Shown here: piece after piece, positions 16,250 through 24,324 of the stretch
How the letters are laid out: every line of letters starts with the position of its first letter
Position numbering within the stretch: position 1 is the first letter of the stretch
Assembly: GCF_022397955.1 (NCBI RefSeq)
Contig: NZ_JAKEUQ010000008.1
Span: 1-64,000, forward strand
Direction of reading: 5' to 3'
Length of the DNA stretch: 64,000 nucleotides
From: Vibrio sp. Isolate32
GTDB taxonomy: Bacteria > Pseudomonadota > Gammaproteobacteria > Enterobacterales > Vibrionaceae
Program-made: the position numbers and the translations under genes
The notes under the pieces: model-generated
What the model was told of the DNA's origin: nothing
What the model saw: the letters and a program-made list of their open reading frames with translations, nothing else
Databases searched by the model: none

Positions 16250-17329
16250 ATGCAAAATCAAGATTCAGGTTATTGCTACTCTTTTCCTGCTGTTAGAGGT
16301 ATTCAAGCTGGACGTCCATTTTACATTGCGACATGCCCTCTTCGAATTATTCCAAAAATTTTCAGTTACAACGAAGATGACGTTCCACCAGAGCTAAGAG
16401 CTCAAAGAACTTTGAACAAAACTCGTATACCTGAAATGGTCAAGTACCTGCTCGATAACCCTAAAGAGTACGTATTCTCAGCATTAACAGCATCGGTTGG
16501 TGTTGATATCTCATTCCATGATCACGAAGGTGCACCTAATTTGGGTACACTTCAAATACCAATGGATGCGCAGATTCTGATTAATGATGGTCAACACCGT
16601 CGTAAAGCGATTGAGGAAGCACTGAAAGAAAACCCAGACCTCGGGCAAGACAATATTCCGGTCTTATTCTTTATCGATGAAGGCTTAGGTAGAAGCCAAC
16701 AAATGTTTGCAGATTTAAACAAGTATGCCGTCAAACCGAGTCCATCCCTTGGCACACTTTATGACCATAGAGACGAAAGCTCAGAGCTTGCTCGTGAATT
16801 AGCAACCAAAGTGAAACCCTTCATCGGAATGACTGAAATGGAAAAATCCAATATCAGTCCTAAGTCAAACAAACTATTCACTTTGAGCAGCATAAAACAA
16901 TCAACACGAGCACTTTTAAGTAAAGGGCCAAAAGATGGTTTCACTGAAGAAGAGAAGCAGTTAGCGTCTGAGTTTTGGGAAGAGGTCACTCGCCATATTA
17001 AAGATTGGCAAATGGTGATGGACAAACAAGTATCCCCAGCACAGCTTCGCCAAGAATACATCCACGCACATGGTGTCGGGCTGCATGCGATTGGCGTCTT
17101 GGGTAAACACCTGTTGTGCCAAGAGCCAAAGCAATGGAAAGAAAAGCTTCAGTTACTAGGGAAAGTTAATTGGTTGAAAACCAACCCTGAATGGATAAAG
17201 CGTAGCATGAACCACGGCAAGTTGAGTAAATCGAACATCAATATTCAGCTCACAGCAAACGCACTTAAAATTGAACTTGGGTTACCACTAACCCCAGAAG
17301 AAAAAGCTCTAGAGAAGCAGTTATCATGA
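16250..17329 (+). CDS. dndB: DNA phosphorothioation regulator DndB (DGQHR domain)
   Basis: The 359-residue protein has the defining DGQHR motif in LINDGQHRRKAIEEA at about residue 112, plus the family's RIPEMVKYLLDNPKEYVFSA opening region and FADLNKYAVKPSPS. DndB is not needed for phosphorothioation but lowers its level and in studied systems acts as a transcriptional repressor of the operon. It is the first gene of dndBCDE; its stop overlaps the dndC start (ATGA). The upstream palindrome is a candidate autoregulatory site. Confidence 0.93.
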   Translation: MQNQDSGYCYSFPAVRGIQAGRPFYIATCPLRIIPKIFSYNEDDVPPELRAQRTLNKTRIPEMVKYLLDNPKEYVFSALTASVGVDISFHDHEGAPNLGTLQIPMDAQILINDGQHRRKAIEEALKENPDLGQDNIPVLFFIDEGLGRSQQMFADLNKYAVKPSPSLGTLYDHRDESSELARELATKVKPFIGMTEMEKSNISPKSNKLFTLSSIKQSTRALLSKGPKDGFTEEEKQLASEFWEEVTRHIKDWQMVMDKQVSPAQLRQEYIHAHGVGLHAIGVLGKHLLCQEPKQWKEKLQLLGKVNWLKTNPEWIKRSMNHGKLSKSNINIQLTANALKIELGLPLTPEEKALEKQLS

Positions 17330-18960
17330 TACACGAGCTAAAACTGGCAGAAGATCTCGCCGAAGAATACCAAGAATTCATCAACGCTGAAGAGTTCGCA
17401 AATAATAAACTCAGCTATTATGTTGCTGACGTTCAACGCGTCTATTGTGCAGACAACCGCCCATGGGTGATTGGCTACAGTGGTGGTAAAGACTCCTCCG
17501 CGATCATGTCTTTAATCTATATGGCACTACTTGGCCTAGAAAAAGAACAACGCAACAAACCCGTATTTGTCGTTTCATCAGATACCTTGGTTGAGACACC
17601 TGTTGTTGTTAACCACATTAAAGACTCTTTAGCGGCGATACAAAAAGGCGCTAAGCGTGACGACTTGCCAATCAGCTGCCACAAAGTTGTGCCTGAGTCA
17701 GACCAAACGTTCTGGTCAAGTCTTCTTGGTAAAGGCTACCCAGCACCGACACGTTCATTTCGCTGGTGTACGGAGCGAATGAAGATCGATCCAGTTAGTG
17801 ACTTCATCAAAAGCAAAGTGTCTCAATTTGATGAGGTGATTGTTGTATTGGGCTCACGTAGCCAGGAAAGCGCCTCGCGTGCTCAGGTTATCGCTAAACA
17901 CAAAATTGATGGCTCTCGTCTAGCTCGTCATACAACGCTTGCTAATGCATTCATTTACACCCCTATTGATACATGGGCTGTTGATGATGTTTGGAAGATC
18001 TTGCGTTTATGTCACTTAGAGACAAAAGAAACGCCATTAGGTACTAGAAATATCTGGAAAGATGACTATGACCTAGAATGGGAAAACCCTTGGGGTGGCA
18101 AAAACCTAGTGCTTTGGAATCTTTATAAAGATTCTTCAGGGCAAGGCGAATGCCCAATGGTTATTGACGAAACAACACCTTCTTGTGGTAACTCTCGTTT
18201 TGGCTGCTGGACATGTACGGTTGTAACGAAAGACCGAGCGATGGAAAGCCTTATCCAAAATGGTGAAGAGTGGATGGCTCCTCTTCTAGAATTCCGAAAT
18301 AAGTTAGCAATGACAACGGATCCAGCGAACAAGGAAGAATACCGAAACCACAAACGTCGAACCGGTAAAGTAAGCTACCAATATGCCAAAGAAGGTGAAG
18401 ATATAGCGAGCGAGCGAAAGCACGTACCGGGCCCCTACTGGCTTAAATACCGTCGCCAATGGCTTCGTGAACTTCTAGAACTAGATAAGAAGTTTAAAGC
18501 TGAAGGCCGAGAGATTGAGTTAATCACGGTGCCAGAGCTGCATGCTATTCGCCAAGAGTGGATTCATGATCCAAATGAGCCAGACTGGGATGACTCTCTA
18601 CCGACGCTTTTCAAAGATGTTTATGGTTATGACCTAGATTGGGTATACGACGATAACGCGAGTTTTGGTAAAGATGACGCACAGCTAATTCATGAGTTAT
18701 GCGACAACTTCGATGTTGAGCCCGAGATGATCATGAAACTGATCGAGTTGGAAGTTTCTATGGAAGGTTTAAGTCGCCGTAGCGGTATTTCAAACAAAAT
18801 TGCATCGCTATTGAAGCGAGACTGGGGAAGCTTGGAAGAGATCAAACAAAAGCATGCTTCTCTGCAGAGTAAGGCTGAATTTGATATTCACCAAAAAGAA
18901 ATTGAGCGTTATAACGAACAGCTTGCTGACTTAGATAAGCAGCTTCAAAAAGAGTTTTAA
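17326..18960 (+). CDS. dndC: DNA phosphorothioation protein DndC (PAPS-reductase-like ATPase)
   Basis: The PP-loop motif GYSGGKDSSAIMSL lies about residues 49-62, as in PAPS reductases and ATP pyrophosphatases, which activate the phosphate backbone with ATP. Cysteines in RWCTERMK and SCGNSRFGCWTCTVV fit the iron-sulfur cluster of DndC, which passes sulfur received from a cysteine desulfurase. No desulfurase gene (dndA) is in the window, so IscS of the host would serve, as in many proteobacterial dnd loci. The gene overlaps dndB by 4 bp. Length (544) is normal. Confidence 0.95.
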   Translation: MIHELKLAEDLAEEYQEFINAEEFANNKLSYYVADVQRVYCADNRPWVIGYSGGKDSSAIMSLIYMALLGLEKEQRNKPVFVVSSDTLVETPVVVNHIKDSLAAIQKGAKRDDLPISCHKVVPESDQTFWSSLLGKGYPAPTRSFRWCTERMKIDPVSDFIKSKVSQFDEVIVVLGSRSQESASRAQVIAKHKIDGSRLARHTTLANAFIYTPIDTWAVDDVWKILRLCHLETKETPLGTRNIWKDDYDLEWENPWGGKNLVLWNLYKDSSGQGECPMVIDETTPSCGNSRFGCWTCTVVTKDRAMESLIQNGEEWMAPLLEFRNKLAMTTDPANKEEYRNHKRRTGKVSYQYAKEGEDIASERKHVPGPYWLKYRRQWLRELLELDKKFKAEGREIELITVPELHAIRQEWIHDPNEPDWDDSLPTLFKDVYGYDLDWVYDDNASFGKDDAQLIHELCDNFDVEPEMIMKLIELEVSMEGLSRRSGISNKIASLLKRDWGSLEEIKQKHASLQSKAEFDIHQKEIERYNEQLADLDKQLQKEF

Positions 18961-18968
18961 ATACTGAA

Positions 18969-20978
18969 ATGTTGATTACAAAACTAACTTTAAACAACTT
19001 TCGCGTGTTTCGCGGTGTGCATGAAATCGACCTGCGCCCTGCTCCTGCTCGTCTAAGTAAAAATGGTCCTATTGAAGGAACCGAAAGACCAATCATTCTG
19101 TTTGGTGGTCTTAACGGTGCTGGTAAAACATCGATTTTGACAGCAGTACGACTCGCTCTTTTTGGCCGTCAATCATTTAGCCAAGTACTATCAAATGGCG
19201 AGTACGTGGATGCCCTATCCGAGCTTATTCATAAAGGTGTCGGCCATGGTGGCGTTCAAGATAACGCATCTATCGAGCTTGAGTTTAAATACAGCCAAAA
19301 CGGTGAAGAGAACACTTATAAAGTGATTCGCGGCTGGAAACGAGGCAAGAAAGACAACCTTTGCCTTGAGAAAGATGGTATCCAAATTCCAGAGCTCAAT
19401 TACGAACAGTGCCAAGGTTTTCTTAATGAACTTATTCCAACTGGCATCGCTGACTTATTCTTCTTTGATGGAGAAAAAATTGCAGAACTAGCTGAAGACG
19501 AATCTGGAACAGTTCTGAAAACAGCTGTACGTCGACTACTAGGTTTAGATGTAATCGCGAAACTCAAAAGCGACCTAAATATCTTCTTGAAAAAGCAAGG
19601 CTCCGGAGCTTTAAGTCAATCTCTTAAAGAAGAGATGAATGCATTAGATGAACAAAGAATTGATCACGAACGTAAAGCTGAAAAGCTTCGTGGTGAGGCT
19701 GATATTGTTGATGCTCAAATTGAGCTAGTATCACGCGATATTCTTAACTTGGAAAACAAACTTTCCCAGAATGGCGGTGCTTGGGCAAAAACCAGAGAAG
19801 ATGAGCAACACAAAGTTGAAAGCTTGCTTAAAGAGAAAGTAGAACTTGAGAAACAGATTCGTATGGAAATGGAAACGAACCTTCCATTTTCACTTGCTCC
19901 GAAAGCAATGCAAAGGCTTCAAACTCAGATCAAACAAGAGCAACAAGTTAAGAAAAAACAAAACTTTGGTAATGAGCTAGATGCTTTCCTAGAAACTCTA
20001 TGCTCAAAATACCCAAGCTTTGATACCGAGATGGCGCAAAACGCAATTGCAGATAGCTTTAAAGCACACGTAGGTGAATTCGATTCAACAGAGCTTCTTT
20101 TGGATATCTCTGATCGCCAAGCGAATACCATCGATTACCAATTATCCAACCTATCGCAAGATTCTTTCTCTCGTTTCGACAAAACAAGAGTGCGCCTCGG
20201 CAAAGTCGAAGAAGAGATCGACAATGCTTCAAATAATATCGCACGAGCACCTGAACAGGAGCAAGTGCAAGAGTTGTTTGCAGATGTCCGCGCATTAGAT
20301 AAGAAAAAAGAAAAGCTGATTATCGAATATCATGATTTACTGGAAAAGGCTAAGCGAGAACTTCGACTAGCTTTAGAAACAGCACGTCAAATTCAGAAGC
20401 TACACGATAAACACAAAGACCAATCGAACAAAGATCAAAGTATTAGTAATGCGCAAAACTCAATCTTATTGCTAGATAAGTTTGGTGAACAGCTAACTAA
20501 AGCGCGTGTGAACCAGTTAGAAAATGAGTTCGTTCAGTCATACAAGAAGCTTGCTCGTAAGGAAGATTTACAACTCACAGCTTCAATCAACCCAGCAACA
20601 TTCGATGTTGAGTTAGTTGATGAACACGGTATTAAGATCAACCGTAAAGCGATGTCTGCTGGTGAGAAGCAGATCTACGCGATCTCGATTCTAGAGGCTC
20701 TTGGCCGTACATCTGGTCGTAAACTTCCAATCATCATTGACACCCCACTAGGTCGGTTGGATTCACATCACCGTGACAAACTGGTAGAGAATTACTTCCC
20801 AACCGCAAGCCATCAAGTTGTGATTTTATCTACCGATACAGAGATCGATAGAAACTACACAAGTCTTATCCAAGACGATATTGCTCGTACTTATGAGATC
20901 TGTTTCGACGGTACAACTAAGGCTTCAACATTGAAAGACGGTTACTTCTGGAAAGAATCGATTAAGGAGGCTGTTTAA
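18969..20978 (+). CDS. dndD: DNA phosphorothioation ATPase DndD (SMC/RecN-like)
   Basis: This 669-residue ABC-type ATPase has Walker A GGLNGAGKTS (about residue 47), a long central coiled coil (about 190-530), the ABC signature MSAGEKQIYAI (about 561) and Walker B LPIIIDTPLGRLD (about 590). DndD forms a complex with DndC and DndE on DNA; ATP hydrolysis is thought to shape DNA or nick it for sulfur insertion. It starts 8 bp after dndC with a weak ribosome-binding site, which suggests translational coupling, and its end overlaps the dndE start (TAATG). Confidence 0.95.
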   Translation: MLITKLTLNNFRVFRGVHEIDLRPAPARLSKNGPIEGTERPIILFGGLNGAGKTSILTAVRLALFGRQSFSQVLSNGEYVDALSELIHKGVGHGGVQDNASIELEFKYSQNGEENTYKVIRGWKRGKKDNLCLEKDGIQIPELNYEQCQGFLNELIPTGIADLFFFDGEKIAELAEDESGTVLKTAVRRLLGLDVIAKLKSDLNIFLKKQGSGALSQSLKEEMNALDEQRIDHERKAEKLRGEADIVDAQIELVSRDILNLENKLSQNGGAWAKTREDEQHKVESLLKEKVELEKQIRMEMETNLPFSLAPKAMQRLQTQIKQEQQVKKKQNFGNELDAFLETLCSKYPSFDTEMAQNAIADSFKAHVGEFDSTELLLDISDRQANTIDYQLSNLSQDSFSRFDKTRVRLGKVEEEIDNASNNIARAPEQEQVQELFADVRALDKKKEKLIIEYHDLLEKAKRELRLALETARQIQKLHDKHKDQSNKDQSISNAQNSILLLDKFGEQLTKARVNQLENEFVQSYKKLARKEDLQLTASINPATFDVELVDEHGIKINRKAMSAGEKQIYAISILEALGRTSGRKLPIIIDTPLGRLDSHHRDKLVENYFPTASHQVVILSTDTEIDRNYTSLIQDDIARTYEICFDGTTKASTLKDGYFWKESIKEAV

Positions 20979-21325
20979 TGCTACCTAACCGCATGAACTT
21001 AACTCGCTCTACTGAAGAACAGCTCAAAAAGTTAAAGGGTTATACTGGAATCACTCCAAACGTATCGGCACGTATTGCTTTCTTCCGTTCTATCGAAAGT
21101 GATTTTCGATACCAAGGCCAAGAAGCCAAACTAGACGGATCATTGGTGCTAGATAAGTACACTTGGCTTGGTGAAACTAGTGATGTGACCGAACTAATGT
21201 TGAAGATGTACTACCCAGAACTAGATACAAAAGCGTATCAACAAGCTTGGGCTGCACATGTTGAGGATGGAATTGCTTCTGTTCGAAACTGCAAGTCACT
21301 TAATCTTATTTCAACAATGCTATAA
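20978..21325 (+). CDS. dndE: DNA phosphorothioation protein DndE
   Basis: The 115-residue protein begins MLPNRMNLTRSTEEQLKKL and has the basic helical layout of DndE, including TGITPNVSARIAFFRSI. DndE binds nicked double-stranded DNA and completes the DndCDE modification complex. A strong AAGGAGG precedes the ATG, which overlaps the dndD stop. It is the last gene of the operon and ends 55 bp from the convergent minus-strand genes. Confidence 0.93.
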   Translation: MLPNRMNLTRSTEEQLKKLKGYTGITPNVSARIAFFRSIESDFRYQGQEAKLDGSLVLDKYTWLGETSDVTELMLKMYYPELDTKAYQQAWAAHVEDGIASVRNCKSLNLISTML

Positions 21326-21347
21326 ACTTCTGAACACTCTATAAAGT

Positions 21348-21368
21348 GGGGCTATACTATTAAGCCCC
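21348..21368. terminator. Weak hairpin between convergent dndE and DGQHR genes
   Basis: The stem ggggct / agcccc with a 9-base loop lies in the 54-bp gap between convergent operons. T-runs are short on both sides, so its strength is uncertain. Confidence 0.4.
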
Positions 21369-21379
21369 TCTTGTTAGTT

Positions 21380-22543
21380 CTATTTCACACCTGATAGTTT
21401 TAGCATTCTCTCGTATGCGATATTCATTGCTTTAGTAGTAGATGTATATATCTCAGGGTCACTAAAGTCTTCTTCAAGCTTTATCTTTTTTAAATATTCA
21501 GGAAATATATTTTTCATTGTGTCTAGTGAAACACCATCTTTCAAAAGCACTGCCTTCAAGTATTTAAATATACAAGCAATTCCAACAGTTTTCTTTAAGA
21601 AGTTATCATCGCCCACCTTGCTCCAAAAAACGTCATCAGTAGCTTCCAATGCAAGAGTCAAAACATCATTTATAGCTTGATCATTTCCTTCTATATATAA
21701 ATCTCTCAATGGATATCTACCATCTCTATCCAGAACACCTCGGCCTACGATTGCATTATCATCAGCCGTTTTCTTCGTGTTCATTAAATACCTATCTTCC
21801 TTTGGATTATGACTAATAAGAGAAAGAATAGCCTCTACAATTGAAGAAGTAGAAAATCGCCAAGGAGGTAAGGCATCACGATCTTTCTTTGTTAAGTTTT
21901 TCTCATCAGCAGTACGGTACTTAACTCTATTTAGAAGCGGTTCTACTTTATTTAATTCACGAACAAAATATACAGCTAACGTTTCTGGTGGCCACTCGAC
22001 AGGATCTACACTATCGATTTCATAACCAAATAGTTGATACGCCAGACTTTTATCTACTTTCCCCTGATTGTAGTTTATTGTAGAAAAAAGAAAAGCTTGA
22101 TATGGCGTAGCTAAGTCTTCATATATTGAACATGATAAATCCATTGACGAATCTGCATAGTCAAATGCAAACAGCCGATGCTGACCATCAATTATAGACA
22201 AAAGCTTTGAGTCTTTAGGAACAATAACATCATATATTTCTTCAGAATCATCAATTGCCTTAAACTCAATTTTATTATTATCAGCATAACGACCTGACTC
22301 TTTAAAATTAGCACCCAATATAATAGGGTTTGGAAAAGCACCAGAATCACTATCAATAAATTGAGCGATTTCTTGGAGGCGTTTAGTATTCAAAGTCCGC
22401 TGGACACCTTGAACCTCTCCATCGTTATTTACAGCTTTCAAAGTATAGCTGATTGTTCTCAACACATCCGAAGGTATTTTACATATATAGTAATCAGAAA
22501 AAGGCTGCTTAATTTTTATCGCTTTAAACACATAAGGTTCCAT
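21380..22543 (-). CDS. DGQHR-domain protein (DndB paralogue) paired with a membrane protein
   Basis: The 387-residue protein contains LLSIIDGQHRLFAFDYA at about residues 117-133, the family hallmark, followed by FSTINYNQGKVDKSLAYQL. It is clearly distinct from the island's DndB and closer to DGQHR proteins found alone or in defence loci. Its start ATG overlaps the stop of the membrane-protein gene (TAATG), so the two are translationally coupled. Both genes are noticeably more AT-rich than dndBCDE, which suggests separate acquisition. By analogy with DndB it could bind DNA or regulate; no function is established here. Confidence 0.8.
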   Translation of the reverse strand: MEPYVFKAIKIKQPFSDYYICKIPSDVLRTISYTLKAVNNDGEVQGVQRTLNTKRLQEIAQFIDSDSGAFPNPIILGANFKESGRYADNNKIEFKAIDDSEEIYDVIVPKDSKLLSIIDGQHRLFAFDYADSSMDLSCSIYEDLATPYQAFLFSTINYNQGKVDKSLAYQLFGYEIDSVDPVEWPPETLAVYFVRELNKVEPLLNRVKYRTADEKNLTKKDRDALPPWRFSTSSIVEAILSLISHNPKEDRYLMNTKKTADDNAIVGRGVLDRDGRYPLRDLYIEGNDQAINDVLTLALEATDDVFWSKVGDDNFLKKTVGIACIFKYLKAVLLKDGVSLDTMKNIFPEYLKKIKLEEDFSDPEIYTSTTKAMNIAYERMLKLSGVK

Positions 22544-23268
22544 TACTTTAATCCTCCACCGGCAAGTGGCTTAACATTATCATTTTCGGCTACAATATTT
22601 CCTGGATTAGTTTTAGGCTGTCTAAAGTCGGCTTTATTATGATTGACACATATCCATAAACTTACTGCTATAGCTGTTCCTACTAGGGTAAAAAAACTGA
22701 AACTAGTTGGTGCAGTCAATCCATAAAACGATAGTATAAACGCGACTATCCAAGCAGAAAAACCGGCAAAGTCATTCACTCTCTCTTCATTCAACTTATC
22801 TGGGCTCAAATTATTTTTCTCATACTTTTTTGGCCCTTGGGTCATGAAAAAGTCAAAGGCAATTCCACCTAAAATCCCAAGGTTAAACATAAACACAGCA
22901 AAGCCTTGAAATAAAGTAACTGGCAAAGAGCTAATATAATCGCAGGCTAAATAAATGGACTCTTTTAGCTTTGTGGAATCTAGATGAGTTGTATTAGACT
23001 TCTCAAATAGAACAGCCTTATACACTCCTAACTCTAATTCTCTCTTTTGAATAAAGCTATCTTCTTTCAAAGCCAATGATTCATGGCTTATATTACAAAC
23101 AGAAGAAAGCTCTAGACTAAATGCCCATGGAACCCAAACACCAGCACTAGATATAACCATTATAATAAAAAATGAAAACACAAACTTGGGATTTTCTATC
23201 GATTTTTTCGGAACACCTAAAATATTTCCCTTAAGTCTTCTCCAATAACAAACCTTATTATTTTTCAT
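22543..23268 (-). CDS. Four-helix membrane protein coupled to the DGQHR protein
   Basis: The 241-residue protein has four predicted membrane segments: FSFFIIMVISSAGVWVPWAF near residue 30, FQGFAVFMFNLGILGGIAF near 118, SAWIVAFILSFYGLTAP near 170, and FTLVGTAIAVSLWICV near 190. A periplasmic or cytosolic loop of about 60 residues separates the first two, and the N-terminus is basic. I recognise no family. Membrane proteins encoded next to a sensor are often effectors of abortive defence, so a DGQHR-controlled membrane effector is possible; this is inference from arrangement only. Confidence 0.7.
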   Translation of the reverse strand: MKNNKVCYWRRLKGNILGVPKKSIENPKFVFSFFIIMVISSAGVWVPWAFSLELSSVCNISHESLALKEDSFIQKRELELGVYKAVLFEKSNTTHLDSTKLKESIYLACDYISSLPVTLFQGFAVFMFNLGILGGIAFDFFMTQGPKKYEKNNLSPDKLNEERVNDFAGFSAWIVAFILSFYGLTAPTSFSFFTLVGTAIAVSLWICVNHNKADFRQPKTNPGNIVAENDNVKPLAGGGLK

Positions 23269-23349
23269 TTATCTCCCCAACCAACTTTATGACCACTATC
23301 TCAAACATGACATTTAAACCAACTAATTATTAAACTAAACCCTCTCAAC

Positions 23350-24219
23350 CTAATTAGATTTGAACACCTCACTTAGGTGCCATTCAACAGCCTTTTCAGA
23401 AGGATACAACGAAGTCTCTCTAGGCAATAGAATCTGCTGACTGGCATACTCCCAAATCAACATATCTACCATACCTCCTCCTGTTACACCTGGAGATACT
23501 TGAACTTTGTAATCACTATCAAGAGCAATCACTCCTCTATCGAGAGCCTTATGATGAATACTACATAAAGCAATGCCATTGGACACTTCACAAGAACCTG
23601 AATACTGCTTCCATTTTATGTGAGCAGCTTCAATACCCACTGGAACAGTGTCTAAAGCCAAATCAAAACCACATACAGCGCATCGATAGTTATAAGCACG
23701 TAGAACATTCTTACGGAAATTGGGATCACGTTGCTTAGTTGACGTATCAACTTCAAAACCGAAACGGACAAACAACTCTTCCTGAAGCGTATCAGGAAAG
23801 TTGTCTTGAATTAACTTAGAAGCTATCTTTTCTATCATTTCTGGATTAGAAATTAAGCTCTGATATGAGTTCGCATCAAACCCAGCCATTACATTGTATT
23901 TAATGAGCTCTGACTTTTTAGGGTCGGTATTACTCTTGCGGGGAATACACTCTTCACCGTTTTTTAATTCCCAAAAAGGATCTTTCTCATTGGCTAAACG
24001 CCAAAATGGATACTCTGGATGGTAAGCTTTTCGCGAAGGGCCATACTGAACAAGCAGCTCTTTAACCTGATTGTCCACTTCCTTCTCAAACTGGAACAAG
24101 CGCTCATGACCTTGCTTGTATTGAGACAAAGCATATAACAACATTAACGGTTTGTGCGGAGCGCGTTGTTCTCCACGCCGCCAACGTGAAATCATTTGAA
24201 TTTTGTCGAGTAGATCCAT
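23350..24219 (-). CDS. Phosphorothioate-binding HNH restriction endonuclease (type IV, SprMcrA/EcoWI-like)
   Basis: The 289-residue protein starts MDLLDKIQMISRWRRGEQ at 24219, with GGAAG upstream; an ATG at 24258 lacks a ribosome-binding site and spans a TATAAT-like sequence. Residues about 15-110 (RAPHKPLMLLYALSQ, SRKAYHPEYPFWRL) match the sulfur-binding domain of phosphorothioate-dependent endonucleases. The C-terminal HNH domain has CAVCGFDL, GIEAAHIKW and SNGIALCSIHHKALDRG with all zinc and catalytic residues. Known relatives cut DNA near phosphorothioates, which conflicts with the modification made by this island. It lies 105 bp after dptH on the same strand. Confidence 0.88.
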   Translation of the reverse strand: MDLLDKIQMISRWRRGEQRAPHKPLMLLYALSQYKQGHERLFQFEKEVDNQVKELLVQYGPSRKAYHPEYPFWRLANEKDPFWELKNGEECIPRKSNTDPKKSELIKYNVMAGFDANSYQSLISNPEMIEKIASKLIQDNFPDTLQEELFVRFGFEVDTSTKQRDPNFRKNVLRAYNYRCAVCGFDLALDTVPVGIEAAHIKWKQYSGSCEVSNGIALCSIHHKALDRGVIALDSDYKVQVSPGVTGGGMVDMLIWEYASQQILLPRETSLYPSEKAVEWHLSEVFKSN

Positions 24220-24324
24220 CTGTAGCTTCCACAATAATAACCCAGTGCGATTATACATACTGAGTCATATATTAGTACTGATAAGATTAAAAAATGCCCT
24301 TAAAGGGCGTTTAAAATCAGTAAT

